A stretch of DNA of 64,000 nucleotides from Nostoc cf. commune SO-36 (GCF_023734775.1 NZ_AP025732.1:3912501-3976500), one strand, 5' to 3'. Positions 54,601 through 63,526 are shown, counted from the first letter of the stretch. The notes: a model not told the origin generated them from the letters alone. A program made the numbers and translations.

Positions 54601-55483
54601 ATTTTAAAGCGGTTTTAGGTTCGCCCATTTGCGAATAGCTGAAGCCAATCTGATTCAAAACTGTGGCTTGTTGTGGCAAATCCTTTAATGTATCACGGTA
54701 AATTTGTAACGCTTGATTTAGCGGTTCAAGAGTCTGGGGTATCTCACCTAATCCAGTGTGTGTGCTAGCTATAGATATCAACACTAAAGCTACAGCATCA
54801 AATTTTTTTTCTGCCCGAAAAATTGACTCCGCTTGGTTCAAAAGAGTCAGAGCTTCTCGCGCTTTACCAGTCCTAGTGTAAGCTTGAGCAATAAGTGTTA
54901 ATGCAGATGCTTCAAGTACAGGAAGTTTGAACTCACGGGAAATATTTAGAAGTTGGTTGAAATACTTGAGTGCTTCTAAATTTTCTGAGGAAATAGAATA
55001 AATTACACCAATTGCTAAATTTATTTCAGCTTCTTCTGTACGCAATCCTAATTCTTGGACAATTTTCAACGCTTGTTGATATTTCTTTATCGCCTGCTCA
55101 TATCCTTCTCTAGTCCCCTTTTTCTTTAATTCCTTCGCTTCTTTAACTAGCTTTACACCCTGTTGGTATAAATTTTGTTGCTCTGGATTCAAGGGAATTG
55201 ATGGGGTAGGTGCTGGTTGCTGTGCAAGATATATTTTCTGCTGATTCTGATAACTTCTCAATAATACTTGCTTATCGCCAGCTTCTAAAGATGGGAAATT
55301 GTCTCGATATTTATCTAATAAAATTTCTGGCGATCGCTTTGGTGAATAGTTATCTAAACCACCAACCTTTGCACCCACCGCATCAGATAACAAAACTACA
55401 CCCAGTAATCCAATTAAAGTGTAACGAGAAACACGAGAAAATGAGCAGCAAAAATTGCGCTGAAACTTAGCGTTTTTGTTCAT
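51662..55483 (-). CDS. TPR-CHAT protease-like protein
   Basis: 1273 residues. A hydrophobic N-terminus (residues 18-38, YTLIGLLGVVLLSDAVGA) is a signal or anchor. Residues 100-740 hold about 15 TPR units (for example EALKYFNQLLNISREF, QALEIYNEALDIARST). Residues 760-900 form a helical linker. The C-terminal CHAT domain has His1127 in LFATHGIFN and Cys1177 in LSACESG, the caspase-like dyad, with TRGFMYAGAARVTVSLWKVND. It is the usual cyanobacterial architecture, with TPRs as sensor and CHAT as peptidase. A trypsin-like protease follows 133 bases downstream. Confidence 0.9.
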   Translation of the reverse strand: MNKNAKFQRNFCCSFSRVSRYTLIGLLGVVLLSDAVGAKVGGLDNYSPKRSPEILLDKYRDNFPSLEAGDKQVLLRSYQNQQKIYLAQQPAPTPSIPLNPEQQNLYQQGVKLVKEAKELKKKGTREGYEQAIKKYQQALKIVQELGLRTEEAEINLAIGVIYSISSENLEALKYFNQLLNISREFKLPVLEASALTLIAQAYTRTGKAREALTLLNQAESIFRAEKKFDAVALVLISIASTHTGLGEIPQTLEPLNQALQIYRDTLKDLPQQATVLNQIGFSYSQMGEPKTALKYYEQALEIQQKRQDLLPAQAETLRNIGSLHHQLGKNEEALDYLNKARNIQQTQGLLIEEGLTIQKIADIYTSRGDYQGAIEHHKQTIILFKKGGNTALESLGIQRIISIYKNYIGDNHKALEFVKEALELDKNVTGDIERYAVTLNEKSDIHTLQGDYQQALEIYNEALDIARSTNNKNLEARTLSNMASLYELLGDYNLSIKSYKQALQIYRQIPDKPFELILLPLIGNLYMTKEDYPEAIKYHNQVLSLSREQNNYKFEITGLMGLARIYELKKDFPNALKNAESILSLSEKRGDKYSKAAALSLIGIINRSKGDYKQALINHQKTLSQYRQLGVRRLEAQTLNNISVTYALSKQYPQAIDTLNEELKLRQELKDSTGEADALYLIAINQRNLGKLEAALSNIQTTINIVESIRGNVQSDELRTSYFATVQNYYKFYIDLLMQLHKEDPTKVCEFNIQKLKIKDRCDAVALHISERARARSLVELLKAGNVNLRKDVEPQLLAEERRLQNKLKLQETRLSDLLSQKGSSTELINKTNQEITNIIQESQKLTAKIRATNPEYAELTDPKDILQLPEIQQQLDKDTILLQYSLGEKRSYLWVVTPNSPLESYELPGQEEIAKAANKFNIFVKEPLIDNPTPVDIADAIAETEKTADALSQLILNDVAGKLGNKRLVIVADGILHQVSFAALNEPRKSPTSNKYQPLVVNHEIVNLPSISSLATHRKKLKIRDKAPKTLAVLANPVFSADDTPLKNDKPSSVENNLDRSALETSLRNTNEVLEPLPNTQAEGEAILELVNSPNNKLSAFGLDANYNFATSKQLRQYRYLLFATHGIFNTVNPALSGIVLSLVDKQGKPQTRSFLRLNDIFNLDLPAELIVLSACESGLGDDVQGEGLVGLTRGFMYAGAARVTVSLWKVNDKSTKELMIAFYKQILEQKKSPAAALNFAQRQMWQRKDLQNPAWKHPRYWAAFTLQGEWR

Positions 55484-55908
55484 GCTGAAGCCTTGATAAC
55501 CTATTAGTTACTTCGTTTTAGATATTTATGGGTGAATTATTTAACAGTTACTTAGTTATCAATTTTATTCTTTGGGTTGAAGTCCCCGACAAAGAAAGTG
55601 AAATGCTTTGGTAGTGGGTTTAAATCCCCTACCATATGCCTGATAACTGTTCAATGCTCACTGGTTTAAGGAATCTCTTTCTGATTCCAAGGTTGAGTTT
55701 ATAACCTTCATTCACCTGAATTGACGTTGTTACCAAAATAGATACAAAATTTTGTAAAATCTTCCTGATTACTCGTTTTAGCTTTATCTAGCGAGGTTTT
55801 ATGTCGATTTAGATCCTCAACTTCTTAAAGAAGTCGGGGATCTAAGGGTCAAGTGAGCAATACCAAGTAATTTTGCTAAACTCTAAATCATCATCAGGAG
55901 TAAGTGTG
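55484..55908. repeat. Intergenic region with palindromic repeats
   Basis: A hairpin at 55811-55842 (AGATCCTCAACTTCTT paired with AAGAAGTCGGGGATCT) and a GTCCCCGAC / GGTAGTGGGTTTAAATCCCC-like element near 55580-55640, similar to the MITE core at 25.74 kb. No gene is supported. The divergent TPR-CHAT and Uma2 promoters must lie here. Confidence 0.5.
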
Positions 55909-56532
55909 ATGTTTCAAGCCTTACCAAAAACGATCGCTTTTGAAGAATTCCTCAATTGGAAGCCAGATGGCGGATGTTATGAACTATACGATGGGGTAAT
56001 TGTTGAAATGCAGCCAGTAGGAGATCATGAAGAGATTAATGGTTTTTTAGCTAAAAAACTAAACGTGGAATTTGAACGGCTGAGTCTTCCATACTTCATA
56101 CCTAAGCAAGCACTAGTCAAAGTTCCTGACAAAGAATCAGGTTATTCGCCTGATGTGATAGTGATAAATCAAAAGAATCTTTCAGCAGAACCGATGTGGA
56201 AAAAGTCCTCAACGGTTACTCAAGCTGCGTCAGTTCCCCTAGTTATTGAAGTCGTCAGCACTAATTGGAGGGATGATTATGCATCCAAGCTGGTTGACTA
56301 CGAAACTTTTGGTGTTCCTGAATACTGGATTACTGATTATTTAGCTTTGGGCGGTAGAAGGTACATAGGTAATCCGAAACAACCGACTGTTTCCGTTTAC
56401 TATTTAGTGGATGGTGAGTATCAAGTTAACCTGTTTCGAGGTAGCGATCGCATCATATCGCCCACATTCCCAGAATTAAACTTGACCGCCGAACAGATTT
56501 TTCAAGCTGGGCGTTCAGAAAATCAATTATGA
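55909..56532 (+). CDS. Uma2-family (DUF820) predicted endonuclease
   Basis: 207 residues from ATG 55909 (MFQALPKTIAFEEFLNWKPD), which has AGGAG eight bases upstream. Family blocks are CYELYDGVIVEMQPVGDHEE, the active-site Asp in SGYSPDVIVIN, Glu in VPLVIEVVSTNWRDDY, and YETFGVPEYWITDY. Sequence differs widely from the Uma2 at 35.6 kb, so it is not a recent copy. The 3' end overlaps the convergent U32 gene by six bases. Confidence 0.88.
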   Translation: MFQALPKTIAFEEFLNWKPDGGCYELYDGVIVEMQPVGDHEEINGFLAKKLNVEFERLSLPYFIPKQALVKVPDKESGYSPDVIVINQKNLSAEPMWKKSSTVTQAASVPLVIEVVSTNWRDDYASKLVDYETFGVPEYWITDYLALGGRRYIGNPKQPTVSVYYLVDGEYQVNLFRGSDRIISPTFPELNLTAEQIFQAGRSENQL

Positions 56533-59163
56533 TCGCAATGCAGACACTCCCATAGGGCCACGAGTTACGCCTAGCTGATTTTGCAACTTCAACTCTCGCC
56601 AGAGTTGGGAACCTGTAATTTCACCTTGTAGTAGTTGACGGTAGCGATGTATTGTTTTACTCACTTGCTCTGGTGTCTCATTCACAAACTCAATACGAAA
56701 CTGACGTAATCCCAGTTCTATCAGACGTTGTACGTACTCGGCTCCGGTTTGAGCAGTGCCGTTAAATACAGTATTACGGCAACCTATATCTGCTTTGAGG
56801 ATGTGTTCAGTGCCTACACGGTCTTTTAATTTAACTTCCTGCTTATCACAAGGTCGTCCACAGTTAGTGTAGTCTGTACCCGTCGATAGAAAAGCACAAA
56901 AAACACAATGCTCCATGTGAAACATCGGTATATGCTGATGGATTGTCACCTCAAACCACTGGGGAGGGCAACTGGTGAGCAGGTCTTGCAGTTGGGTAAT
57001 ATTCAGGTCATAGGATGCCGTCAGCCTTTCTAAACCAAAGTTTTCCTGAAAGTAGTCTGCTGTTAAAGGATTAGCAACATTGAGTGAGAAATCTCCAATA
57101 CAACGGTCTGTGGCAAAAAATTGTAGTTGATCATAGTTCCGCACCAGATAGCCATCTGCCCCACAAGCACGTACTTGCTGCAAAATCCAGTTTTCCCCCG
57201 GCTTAGTAATTCGGGGTGGTGCAACCCAAATTGTGGGGAGTGGGGATTGTTGTCTTAGTTGGCGCACCATTTGCACCGCGTCTCGGTAGGCACGGGGATC
57301 TTCAAATTCACAGTACAGCGTTTCAACACCAGCTTTGAGCGCGGTCTGGAGTTGCTTGAGGTTACGAACTAAGACGATAAGTGAAGGGGATAACGGAGAC
57401 AAGGGAGATGAAGAGGGGAGTAAATCTTGGAAAGAAACATCAGAACGCAATTCCCAGCGTTTGGGTTGACTCCGCAATTCTTCTAACTGTGCTACCATTT
57501 CCCGGCGCATCCGGTTTAATTCACTTACGGGTAGCATGATAGCACCGCTAAGATGGTTGGTTAGCGTTCCTAAAGAGAAGGGGGTGTTACCCAAACGACC
57601 AAATTGTTCTTGTAAACGGCCTGTATTGAGGGGTTTTGTGTGTGCTTCTTGAAGTGAAATTACAGATTCTACTTGTATAATATTGCCGAGTTGATCGCGA
57701 GCGATCGCAATCAACGCCTGACCAACTTCTCCATAAACCTCCAAGTCAATTGGACGCTGAAATTGTGGGTTCTCACCTGCAAAACTCTGCCGCAATTGCT
57801 TATCGAGTTCTGGATCGCTGGTTTTCCAAATGCGATCGCCTATATGCACTCGGCGCAAGTTTAGGTCATTTCTACCAAAGGTCAGCACACTTTCCTTACC
57901 TTTGCAAACCACTCCATAAACTCGCCCGCCTTCTTCCTTCGCCTCTGGATGACCGTAGTCAAATACAATTCCATCCCCTGGTTTGACAGGCGCTTCCAAT
58001 TTGACTGTTACCTCTTCGTTGTGAATGCGGCTGACTTCACCTAAATAAACCCCACGTTTTTTACCAAAACGGGCGTGAACTAGTTCCTGATTATTAATCC
58101 CGCCAAACCAACCCGTGTAGAGTCCGCGAGAAAATGCCATTTCTAGGTTGTAATGTTCTTGATTTGATTGACCTCTCCCCCAGCCCCTCTCCGTTGGCGT
58201 AAGCCTGCCGTTAGGCATAGCGGAGAGGGGAGTTTTTATTCCCCCTTCCCTTGTAGGGAAAGGGGTTAGGGGGTTAGGTCTTTCCAATTCTGTCATCACC
58301 ACATCCAAGGCTTGCCGATAAACACGGGTGACATTAGCAACATACTCTGGAGCTTTCAAACGACCTTCAATCTTGAGACAAGTTACTCCTGATTTCACCA
58401 AATCTGGCAAAACATCTAACCCTGCTAAGTCTTGAGGACTAAGTAAATATTTGCGATCTTTTAAATTCACAACTTCGCCATCAGCAATTAAATCGTAGGG
58501 CATCCGGCAAGCTTGGGCACATTCACCTCGATTAGCAGAACGCCCACCTAAAGCCTCACTAGTCAAACACTGGCCAGAATATGCCACGCACAAAGCACCG
58601 TGAACAAAGACTTCCAAGGGTAGCGAAGTTTCCTGTAGGGCAATCTGCTGCTGTATTTTATTGATTTCCTGAAGAGAACATTCACGCGCCAGCACCACCA
58701 ATTGACAGCCGAGAGACTTAGCAAATTCCACTCCAGCCGCACTGGTGATGGTCATTTGGGTGGAAGCATGGATGGGAAAATCGGGCGACAGGTGACGGAT
58801 GAGACGGCATATCCCCACATCTTGAACAATCACCGCATCCACACCTGCGGCAATAATTGTGCGGAGATATTGCTGTGCTTCTGCTAGTTCTTTGGGAAAT
58901 ATTAGTGTGTTGACAGTGACATAACCCTTTACGCCGCGCCGATGCAGAAATGTCATCAATTGGGGTAAGTCTGCCTCAGTAAAGTTTTGTGCCCGCATTC
59001 TGGCGTTGAAGCGATCCAAACCGAAGTAAATCGCATCTGCCCCATTTTCCACAGCAGCTTTAGCACAGTCCCAATTACCTGCTGGCGCGAGTAGTTCAGG
59101 ACGTTGAAGGGAGGGTTGGGAAAAAGGGCGTTGGCGTAGCCCATCGGAGATATCGCTTTTCAT
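56527..59163 (-). CDS. U32-family peptidase-like protein carrying an in-frame repeat insertion
   Basis: 878 residues, the long bidomain U32 form. Diagnostic blocks: ELLAPAGNWDCAKAAVENGA, FVHGALCVAYSGQCLTSEAL and GECAQACRMPYDLIADGE with the cluster-binding Cys, KIEGRLKAPEYVANVTRVY, and near the C-terminus HMEHCVFCAFLSTGTDYTNC. Related enzymes (RlhA, UbiU/V, TrhP) act in RNA or quinone hydroxylation with an iron-sulfur cluster. Between ELERP and SNQEHYNLEMAFSRG lies about 37 residues (NPLTPFPTREGGIKTPL ... ERGWGRGQ) encoded by a palindromic repeat. The protein remains open. Confidence 0.9.
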   Translation of the reverse strand: MKSDISDGLRQRPFSQPSLQRPELLAPAGNWDCAKAAVENGADAIYFGLDRFNARMRAQNFTEADLPQLMTFLHRRGVKGYVTVNTLIFPKELAEAQQYLRTIIAAGVDAVIVQDVGICRLIRHLSPDFPIHASTQMTITSAAGVEFAKSLGCQLVVLARECSLQEINKIQQQIALQETSLPLEVFVHGALCVAYSGQCLTSEALGGRSANRGECAQACRMPYDLIADGEVVNLKDRKYLLSPQDLAGLDVLPDLVKSGVTCLKIEGRLKAPEYVANVTRVYRQALDVVMTELERPNPLTPFPTREGGIKTPLSAMPNGRLTPTERGWGRGQSNQEHYNLEMAFSRGLYTGWFGGINNQELVHARFGKKRGVYLGEVSRIHNEEVTVKLEAPVKPGDGIVFDYGHPEAKEEGGRVYGVVCKGKESVLTFGRNDLNLRRVHIGDRIWKTSDPELDKQLRQSFAGENPQFQRPIDLEVYGEVGQALIAIARDQLGNIIQVESVISLQEAHTKPLNTGRLQEQFGRLGNTPFSLGTLTNHLSGAIMLPVSELNRMRREMVAQLEELRSQPKRWELRSDVSFQDLLPSSSPLSPLSPSLIVLVRNLKQLQTALKAGVETLYCEFEDPRAYRDAVQMVRQLRQQSPLPTIWVAPPRITKPGENWILQQVRACGADGYLVRNYDQLQFFATDRCIGDFSLNVANPLTADYFQENFGLERLTASYDLNITQLQDLLTSCPPQWFEVTIHQHIPMFHMEHCVFCAFLSTGTDYTNCGRPCDKQEVKLKDRVGTEHILKADIGCRNTVFNGTAQTGAEYVQRLIELGLRQFRIEFVNETPEQVSKTIHRYRQLLQGEITGSQLWRELKLQNQLGVTRGPMGVSALRS
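58171..58281. repeat. Palindromic repeat inserted in frame in the U32 gene (111 bp)
   Basis: The ends are imperfect inverted repeats: ACCTCTCCCCCAGCCCCTCT on the left, GGGGTTAGGGGGTTAGGT on the right. Inside is a second palindrome, TTGGCGTAAGCCTGCCGTTAG with GGCATAGCGG, and CCCCCTTCCCTTGTAGGGAA. Length is a multiple of three and no stop is created on the coding strand. Confidence 0.8.
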
Positions 59164-59406
59164 TAGATTTAGGAAAGGTTAACTAGCACCATAGTGATTT
59201 TATCGAAGTTAATCACCCGATCTGTTCTCTGTTCCCTATCTCTACAAGTAATTTAAAAAATCAAATACTAGTCCCATATAGGACTTACGCAAAACCCTCC
59301 CAAACTCTGAAAATCTCCTGCTACCTAGAATTAAGGGCTTCCAGTAAAAAAGGCATTGCATCCCTGCGGGACGCTTACGCGAACGCGGAGCGTCCCGCAA
59401 GTTACT

Positions 59407-59430
59407 GGGGGTGCAAGACCTTGCACCCCT
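59407..59430. repeat. GGGGTGCAAG...CTTGCACCCC hairpin and neighbouring repeats
   Basis: A hairpin of the family at 10159, preceded by a palindrome GCGGGACGCTTACGCGAACG / CGGAGCGTCCCGC (59367-59399). Together these fill the 390-base gap between the U32 and glycosyltransferase genes. No gene is supported in 59164-59552. Confidence 0.65.
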
Positions 59431-59454
59431 ACAAATCTCCAAATAATTTGGGAT

Positions 59455-59475
59455 AATTTATTTTTTGCAAGTCCC
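59455..59475 (+). mobile_element. Solo ISAzo13-like inverted repeat
   Basis: The sequence AATTTATTTTTTGCAAGTCCC reads, on the other strand, as GGGACTTGCAAAAAATAAAT, close to the 28-bp end of the intact IS at 30.2 kb (GGGACTTGCAAGAAAATAAA). TTA follows it, as next to that IS. No partner end or transposase is seen, so it is a remnant or a MITE end. Confidence 0.5.
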
Positions 59476-59552
59476 TTAAAGGCAGAAGGCCAACTTCTAT
59501 ATAAGGGGTTTTATTGCAAATGCAGGTATGAAATATAAATCTACGGCAAAGA

Positions 59553-60824
59553 TTAAACTTCTTGTTTCGTAACTATTATGGACTGAATTGATCTGCGATC
59601 TGGCATCAATGAGTAACACAAGGACTCATACTGATTTAAAGCTTGCTCAAAAGCATAATGCTCAACAGCATATTGGCGACTTTTGTAACCCAGAGTTTTG
59701 ACTTTTTCGGGGTTTTGGTACAAATCTAAAATTGCCGTCGCTAAAGCTTGAGGATCTTCTGGAGGAACGATAACTCCGCCGCCACTTTGCCTGATAGCTC
59801 GTGCTGCTGTACCATTATCGGGAACAGAAGCAACTAAAGCCCTTCCACTGGCAAGTAGCACTTGAATTTTTGACGGCATATTGAAGGATACAATATTTTT
59901 CTTTTGCACAACTAAGCCCACATCCGCAGCTGCTAACATTTGTGGCAAAGATTTGCGGGGTTGAAACGGCAAGAGCAAAACATTATCTGCACCACAGTCT
60001 AGGCATTCCTGTTGCAATCGCTGTAAACCTTTTGCCTCTCCAACGATGACAAAAACAATCTCTGGGATATGACGCAACACAGAAGCAGCTTTGACAACGC
60101 TTTCTAAGCCTTGGGTTAGGGCAATGTTACCAGAATACAGCACTACAAATTTGCCATTCAGATTATGTGCTTCGCGGAAAGGGTTATTTTCTTTAGGCAA
60201 AGGGCGGATAAAATTTACATCAACCCAGTTGGGAATTTGCACAATTTTGTCAGCTTCTACGCCCTTAGATCGCAAATTGTCCACAAACCCATCGGCGATG
60301 ACGCTAATTTTACTGGCAGTGTGGTAAGCAAATTTTTCCAAGACTGTAAATAACTTTATAAGCAATTTATTTTTCAGTAGACCGACATGGACGGCCGCTT
60401 CTGGTAATATATCTTGTAGATTTAAGATCACAGGACAAGCACGTAACCATCCTAAAAGAGCAACTGGTACACAGCTTGGCAAGGATGGCGATGTTGAAAG
60501 AATCACATCTGGACGCCAACCGATGAGGGCAGGCACAAAACTAGTGACAACGAAACTAGCATCTAGCAACACCCGATCCAATAGGTTGGGTTGTGGACGA
60601 ATCCAAACGTAACTGCGTTGAATTTGAACGCCATTTTTGTATTCAGTGATATACGCCTTGCCACGATATTCCTGGTAAATTTGACGCTCAGGGTAGTTGG
60701 GCATAGCAGTGACTACGCGCACCTGATGCCCACGTCTCACAAGTCCCTCTGCTAATTCTGTCATCAGTGGGGCAATACCAATTGGCTCTGGATAGTAGTT
60801 GTAGGAGTAAATTAAAATCCGCAT
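59553..60824 (-). CDS. Family 4 glycosyltransferase (WcaI type)
   Basis: 423 residues. The N-terminal MRILIYSYNYYPEPIGIAPL, with MTELAEGLVRRGHQVRVVTA, is the WcaI/colanic-acid GT4 signature. The C-terminal Rossmann half has FVVLYSGNIALTQGLESVVK, VGEAKGLQRLQ, and a nucleotide-sugar-binding segment (FNMPSKIQVLLASGRALVAS). Expected role in exopolysaccharide or lipopolysaccharide assembly at the cytoplasmic face of the membrane. Confidence 0.88.
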   Translation of the reverse strand: MRILIYSYNYYPEPIGIAPLMTELAEGLVRRGHQVRVVTAMPNYPERQIYQEYRGKAYITEYKNGVQIQRSYVWIRPQPNLLDRVLLDASFVVTSFVPALIGWRPDVILSTSPSLPSCVPVALLGWLRACPVILNLQDILPEAAVHVGLLKNKLLIKLFTVLEKFAYHTASKISVIADGFVDNLRSKGVEADKIVQIPNWVDVNFIRPLPKENNPFREAHNLNGKFVVLYSGNIALTQGLESVVKAASVLRHIPEIVFVIVGEAKGLQRLQQECLDCGADNVLLLPFQPRKSLPQMLAAADVGLVVQKKNIVSFNMPSKIQVLLASGRALVASVPDNGTAARAIRQSGGGVIVPPEDPQALATAILDLYQNPEKVKTLGYKSRQYAVEHYAFEQALNQYESLCYSLMPDRRSIQSIIVTKQEV

Positions 60825-61194
60825 AAAAATTAGTCCGAGTAACCCGGTTTTTTATTTAATGACAAATATCTGTCTTAAACATTATTTGGAGCTTGGCAAC
60901 CCCTATATTTAATTGTGACCCCAGACTCCCTTTCTGTCAGGGATTTTCCTTAAAGATTGAGTGAACTTTGATATAAAATACTTAGAGTAATTATGAATTT
61001 TTTTTTACTATTTAAGCTGTCTTCAAACTGTTCATTTTTGATTTTACCTACGTAGAAGGCCTAAGTATATTAGGCTTTACCAACCCTAAGAGCAAATTGG
61101 GATAGTTAACATTAATTCTTCCTAGGAGGAATGACATAACAAACTTTAGTAATATCTGATATTAATAATAGTTCTTTATAATACTAGTCATTTC
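60825..61194. other. AT-rich intergenic region before the DNA methyltransferase
   Basis: 370 bases between divergent genes. Two short palindromes are seen (AGGCCTAAGTATATTAGGCT near 61058 and TTCTTCCTAGGAGGAATGA near 61118). No gene and no confident promoter. Confidence 0.4.
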
Positions 61195-62370
61195 ATGAGC
61201 GATCGCCCTTGTATTTTCTCTTTTTTTGCTGGCTCAGGCTTCCTAGATTTAGGTTTTGAAACTAGCGGTTTTAATATTGTTTATGTCAATGAAATTTTTC
61301 CCCCATTCATCGCCGCATATCGCTATTCACGAGAAATTCTGAAAATGCGATCGCCTGAATATGGATATAATCACGGTGAAGCCGCAGATGTTACAAAACT
61401 GATCGTCGGAACAGAAGCACAACGTCTTCAAGAATTAGTCAAAGACTGCCGCAAATCTCATCATATAATTGGTTTCATCGGCGGGCCTCCCTGTCCTGAT
61501 TTTTCTATTGGTGGGAAAAATAGGGGACGTTTAGGAGATAATGGTAAACTTTCTGCTTCTTATGTTGAATTAATTTGTCGCAATCTTCCAGATTTCTTTT
61601 TATTTGAAAATGTTAAGGGGTTGTGGAAAACGACAAAGCACCGTTCATTTTTTGAATCGCTCAAGCAACAATTAGTAGAAGCAGGCTATATATTAACTGA
61701 GCGGTTAATTAATGCTATCGAATATGGTGTACCCCAGGATAGACAAAGAATTATCTTAATTGGTTTTAAAAATAATTTTCTTCAGGAAATTAAAATAGCA
61801 TTTGATAAGAAATTAATCTCTGAAGAACTTTTTCCTTGGAATAATTATATTGTATATCCTCAAGAAAAAGTTTTTGCTTACCCCTGGTGCGGGTGTGAAC
61901 CATTCAAAGAAAATTCTCTAATACCTTGTCCTGATGGCATACCTGAAGAACTGACAGTTGAATACTGGTTTAGAAAAAATAATGTTCTGAAGCATTCCAA
62001 TGCTGAACACCATTTTCAACCAAGGGCAGCTATCACCAAATTTGCTGCTGTTCAAGAAGGAGATAATTCCAAAAAGTCTTTTAAACGTCTGCATAGATGG
62101 CGTTACTCTCCAACAGCTTGCTATGGAAATAATGAAGTACATTTACATCCTTACAAAATTAGGCGGATTTCTGTAGCAGAAGCTTTAGCTATCCAATCTT
62201 TGCCTGCAAATTTTGTACTTCCAGAGAATATGTCACTTACAAATATGTTTAAAACTATTGGTAACGGTGTTCCATATTTGGCATCCAAGGCATTAGCTCA
62301 AACTATTCTTAACTTCTTAACAACTAGTGTGAAAAACACTGTTGATATTTCTAGGGTTAGTACTACTTAA
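61195..62370 (+). CDS. C5-type DNA cytosine methyltransferase
   Basis: 391 residues. Motif I FSFFAGSGFLDLGFETSGFN, motif IV GGPPCPDFS with the catalytic Cys100 (PCPDFS in place of the common PCQDFS), motif VI FFLFENVKGLW, motif VIII DRQRIILIGF, and C-terminal motifs IX-X (RRISVAEALAIQSLPANF; TIGNGVPYLASKALAQTI). It methylates C5 of cytosine. No restriction enzyme gene lies nearby, so it seems to be an orphan. The second to fourth codons contain GAGCGATCGCCC, a HIP1-like site. Cyanobacteria have orphan C5 enzymes for CGATCG; whether this is one is not known. Confidence 0.88.
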   Translation: MSDRPCIFSFFAGSGFLDLGFETSGFNIVYVNEIFPPFIAAYRYSREILKMRSPEYGYNHGEAADVTKLIVGTEAQRLQELVKDCRKSHHIIGFIGGPPCPDFSIGGKNRGRLGDNGKLSASYVELICRNLPDFFLFENVKGLWKTTKHRSFFESLKQQLVEAGYILTERLINAIEYGVPQDRQRIILIGFKNNFLQEIKIAFDKKLISEELFPWNNYIVYPQEKVFAYPWCGCEPFKENSLIPCPDGIPEELTVEYWFRKNNVLKHSNAEHHFQPRAAITKFAAVQEGDNSKKSFKRLHRWRYSPTACYGNNEVHLHPYKIRRISVAEALAIQSLPANFVLPENMSLTNMFKTIGNGVPYLASKALAQTILNFLTTSVKNTVDISRVSTT

Positions 62371-62540
62371 GGTTAACTTAAATACCTACAGTAGTAGCGA
62401 GACATCTGTAAAGCCGATATTCAAGATAATTGAGCAAGTTCTTTTCAGGATAAACTCGTAATAAATGTGGTTTAATATATATATAAGAAATGTTTTAATT
62501 TTTTATAAAGTTTAATAATCAATAACTGGCAGAAGACACG

Positions 62541-63221
62541 ATGGCAGCAGACTATCCAAACATTGATATCGCGCCATTTATCGATCACTCCCTGTTAACC
62601 CCAACGGCTACTCCAGAGCAGGTTGAGCAATGGTGTGAAGAAGCATATAGATTCAATTTTGCGGCGGTTTGTCTGTTCCCCGCTAATGTTAAGCAAGCAG
62701 TAGAACTCCTCCACGGTAAAAACCCCAAAGTCTGTACGGTGATTGGTTTTCCTTCTGGTGCAACGACTTCAGCAGTGAAACTATATGAAGCCCAAGAAGC
62801 GGCGGATAGTGGGGCCACTGAGTTAGATGTGATGATGAACTTGGGCTGGTTAAAAGCTGGCAAAACTGAAGAAGTCCACCGGGAGATTGCCGAAATTTGT
62901 GAAGAGACTGGGCAAACAGTCAAGGTAATTTTGGAAATCAACCTGTTGACAGATGCGGAGAAAAAAATAGCTGCTGAAATATCTATGGAGGCAGGAGCGA
63001 CATTCTTAAAAACCAGTACAGGCTGGAATGGTGGAGCCACAGTCACAGATGTACGACTTTTAAAGGAACTTGCAAAAGACAGAGTGGGAATTAAAGCTTC
63101 AGGTGGTATCCATACTATGAATCAAGCTCTAGACTTAATCGTAGCGGGTGCTACTAGATTAGGCACATCTCGCGGTATGGATTTGCTCCGCCAGCGCGAT
63201 AACCTGGGAAAGGGTAATTGA
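62541..63221 (+). CDS. deoC: DeoC, deoxyribose-phosphate aldolase
   Basis: 226 residues. [20 protein letters not shown] is the start block, [14 protein letters not shown] carries the catalytic Asp, and [20 protein letters not shown] has the Schiff-base Lys, with [11 protein letters not shown] as the last phosphate-binding element. It splits deoxyribose-5-phosphate into acetaldehyde and glyceraldehyde-3-phosphate. It starts 170 bases after the methyltransferase and precedes an IS607-type element. Confidence 0.94.
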   Translation: MAADYPNIDIAPFIDHSLLTPTATPEQVEQWCEEAYRFNFAAVCLFPANVKQAVELLHGKNPKVCTVIGFPSGATTSAVKLYEAQEAADSGATELDVMMNLGWLKAGKTEEVHREIAEICEETGQTVKVILEINLLTDAEKKIAAEISMEAGATFLKTSTGWNGGATVTDVRLLKELAKDRVGIKASGGIHTMNQALDLIVAGATRLGTSRGMDLLRQRDNLGKGN

Positions 63222-63526
63222 TTAGCTAGTTTTTGCTAACAATCGCTCACAAATGCTAACATAGTGGAATGGCTTATGTACCACTACGAGAAGCAGTCAA
63301 AAAACTTGGATTGCATCCGAACACGCTAAGGAAGTACGCAGACAATGGCAAAATCGAAAGCATCAAAAACGAAGCAGGGCAAAGACTCTTTGATGTCGAG
63401 TCCTACCGTCGCGGTGCAGCACACGCATCCATTATTTGCTACTGCCGGGTTAGTTCAACCAAGCAGCGAGATGACCTTGGAAGACAAATTGCTTATATGC
63501 AATCCCTCTACCCAGATGCCGAAATC

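Noticed and set aside
62585..63046. 153-residue minus-strand frame opposite deoC
   Set aside because: The plus strand encodes a full-length, clearly recognised DeoC; the minus frame has no family features.
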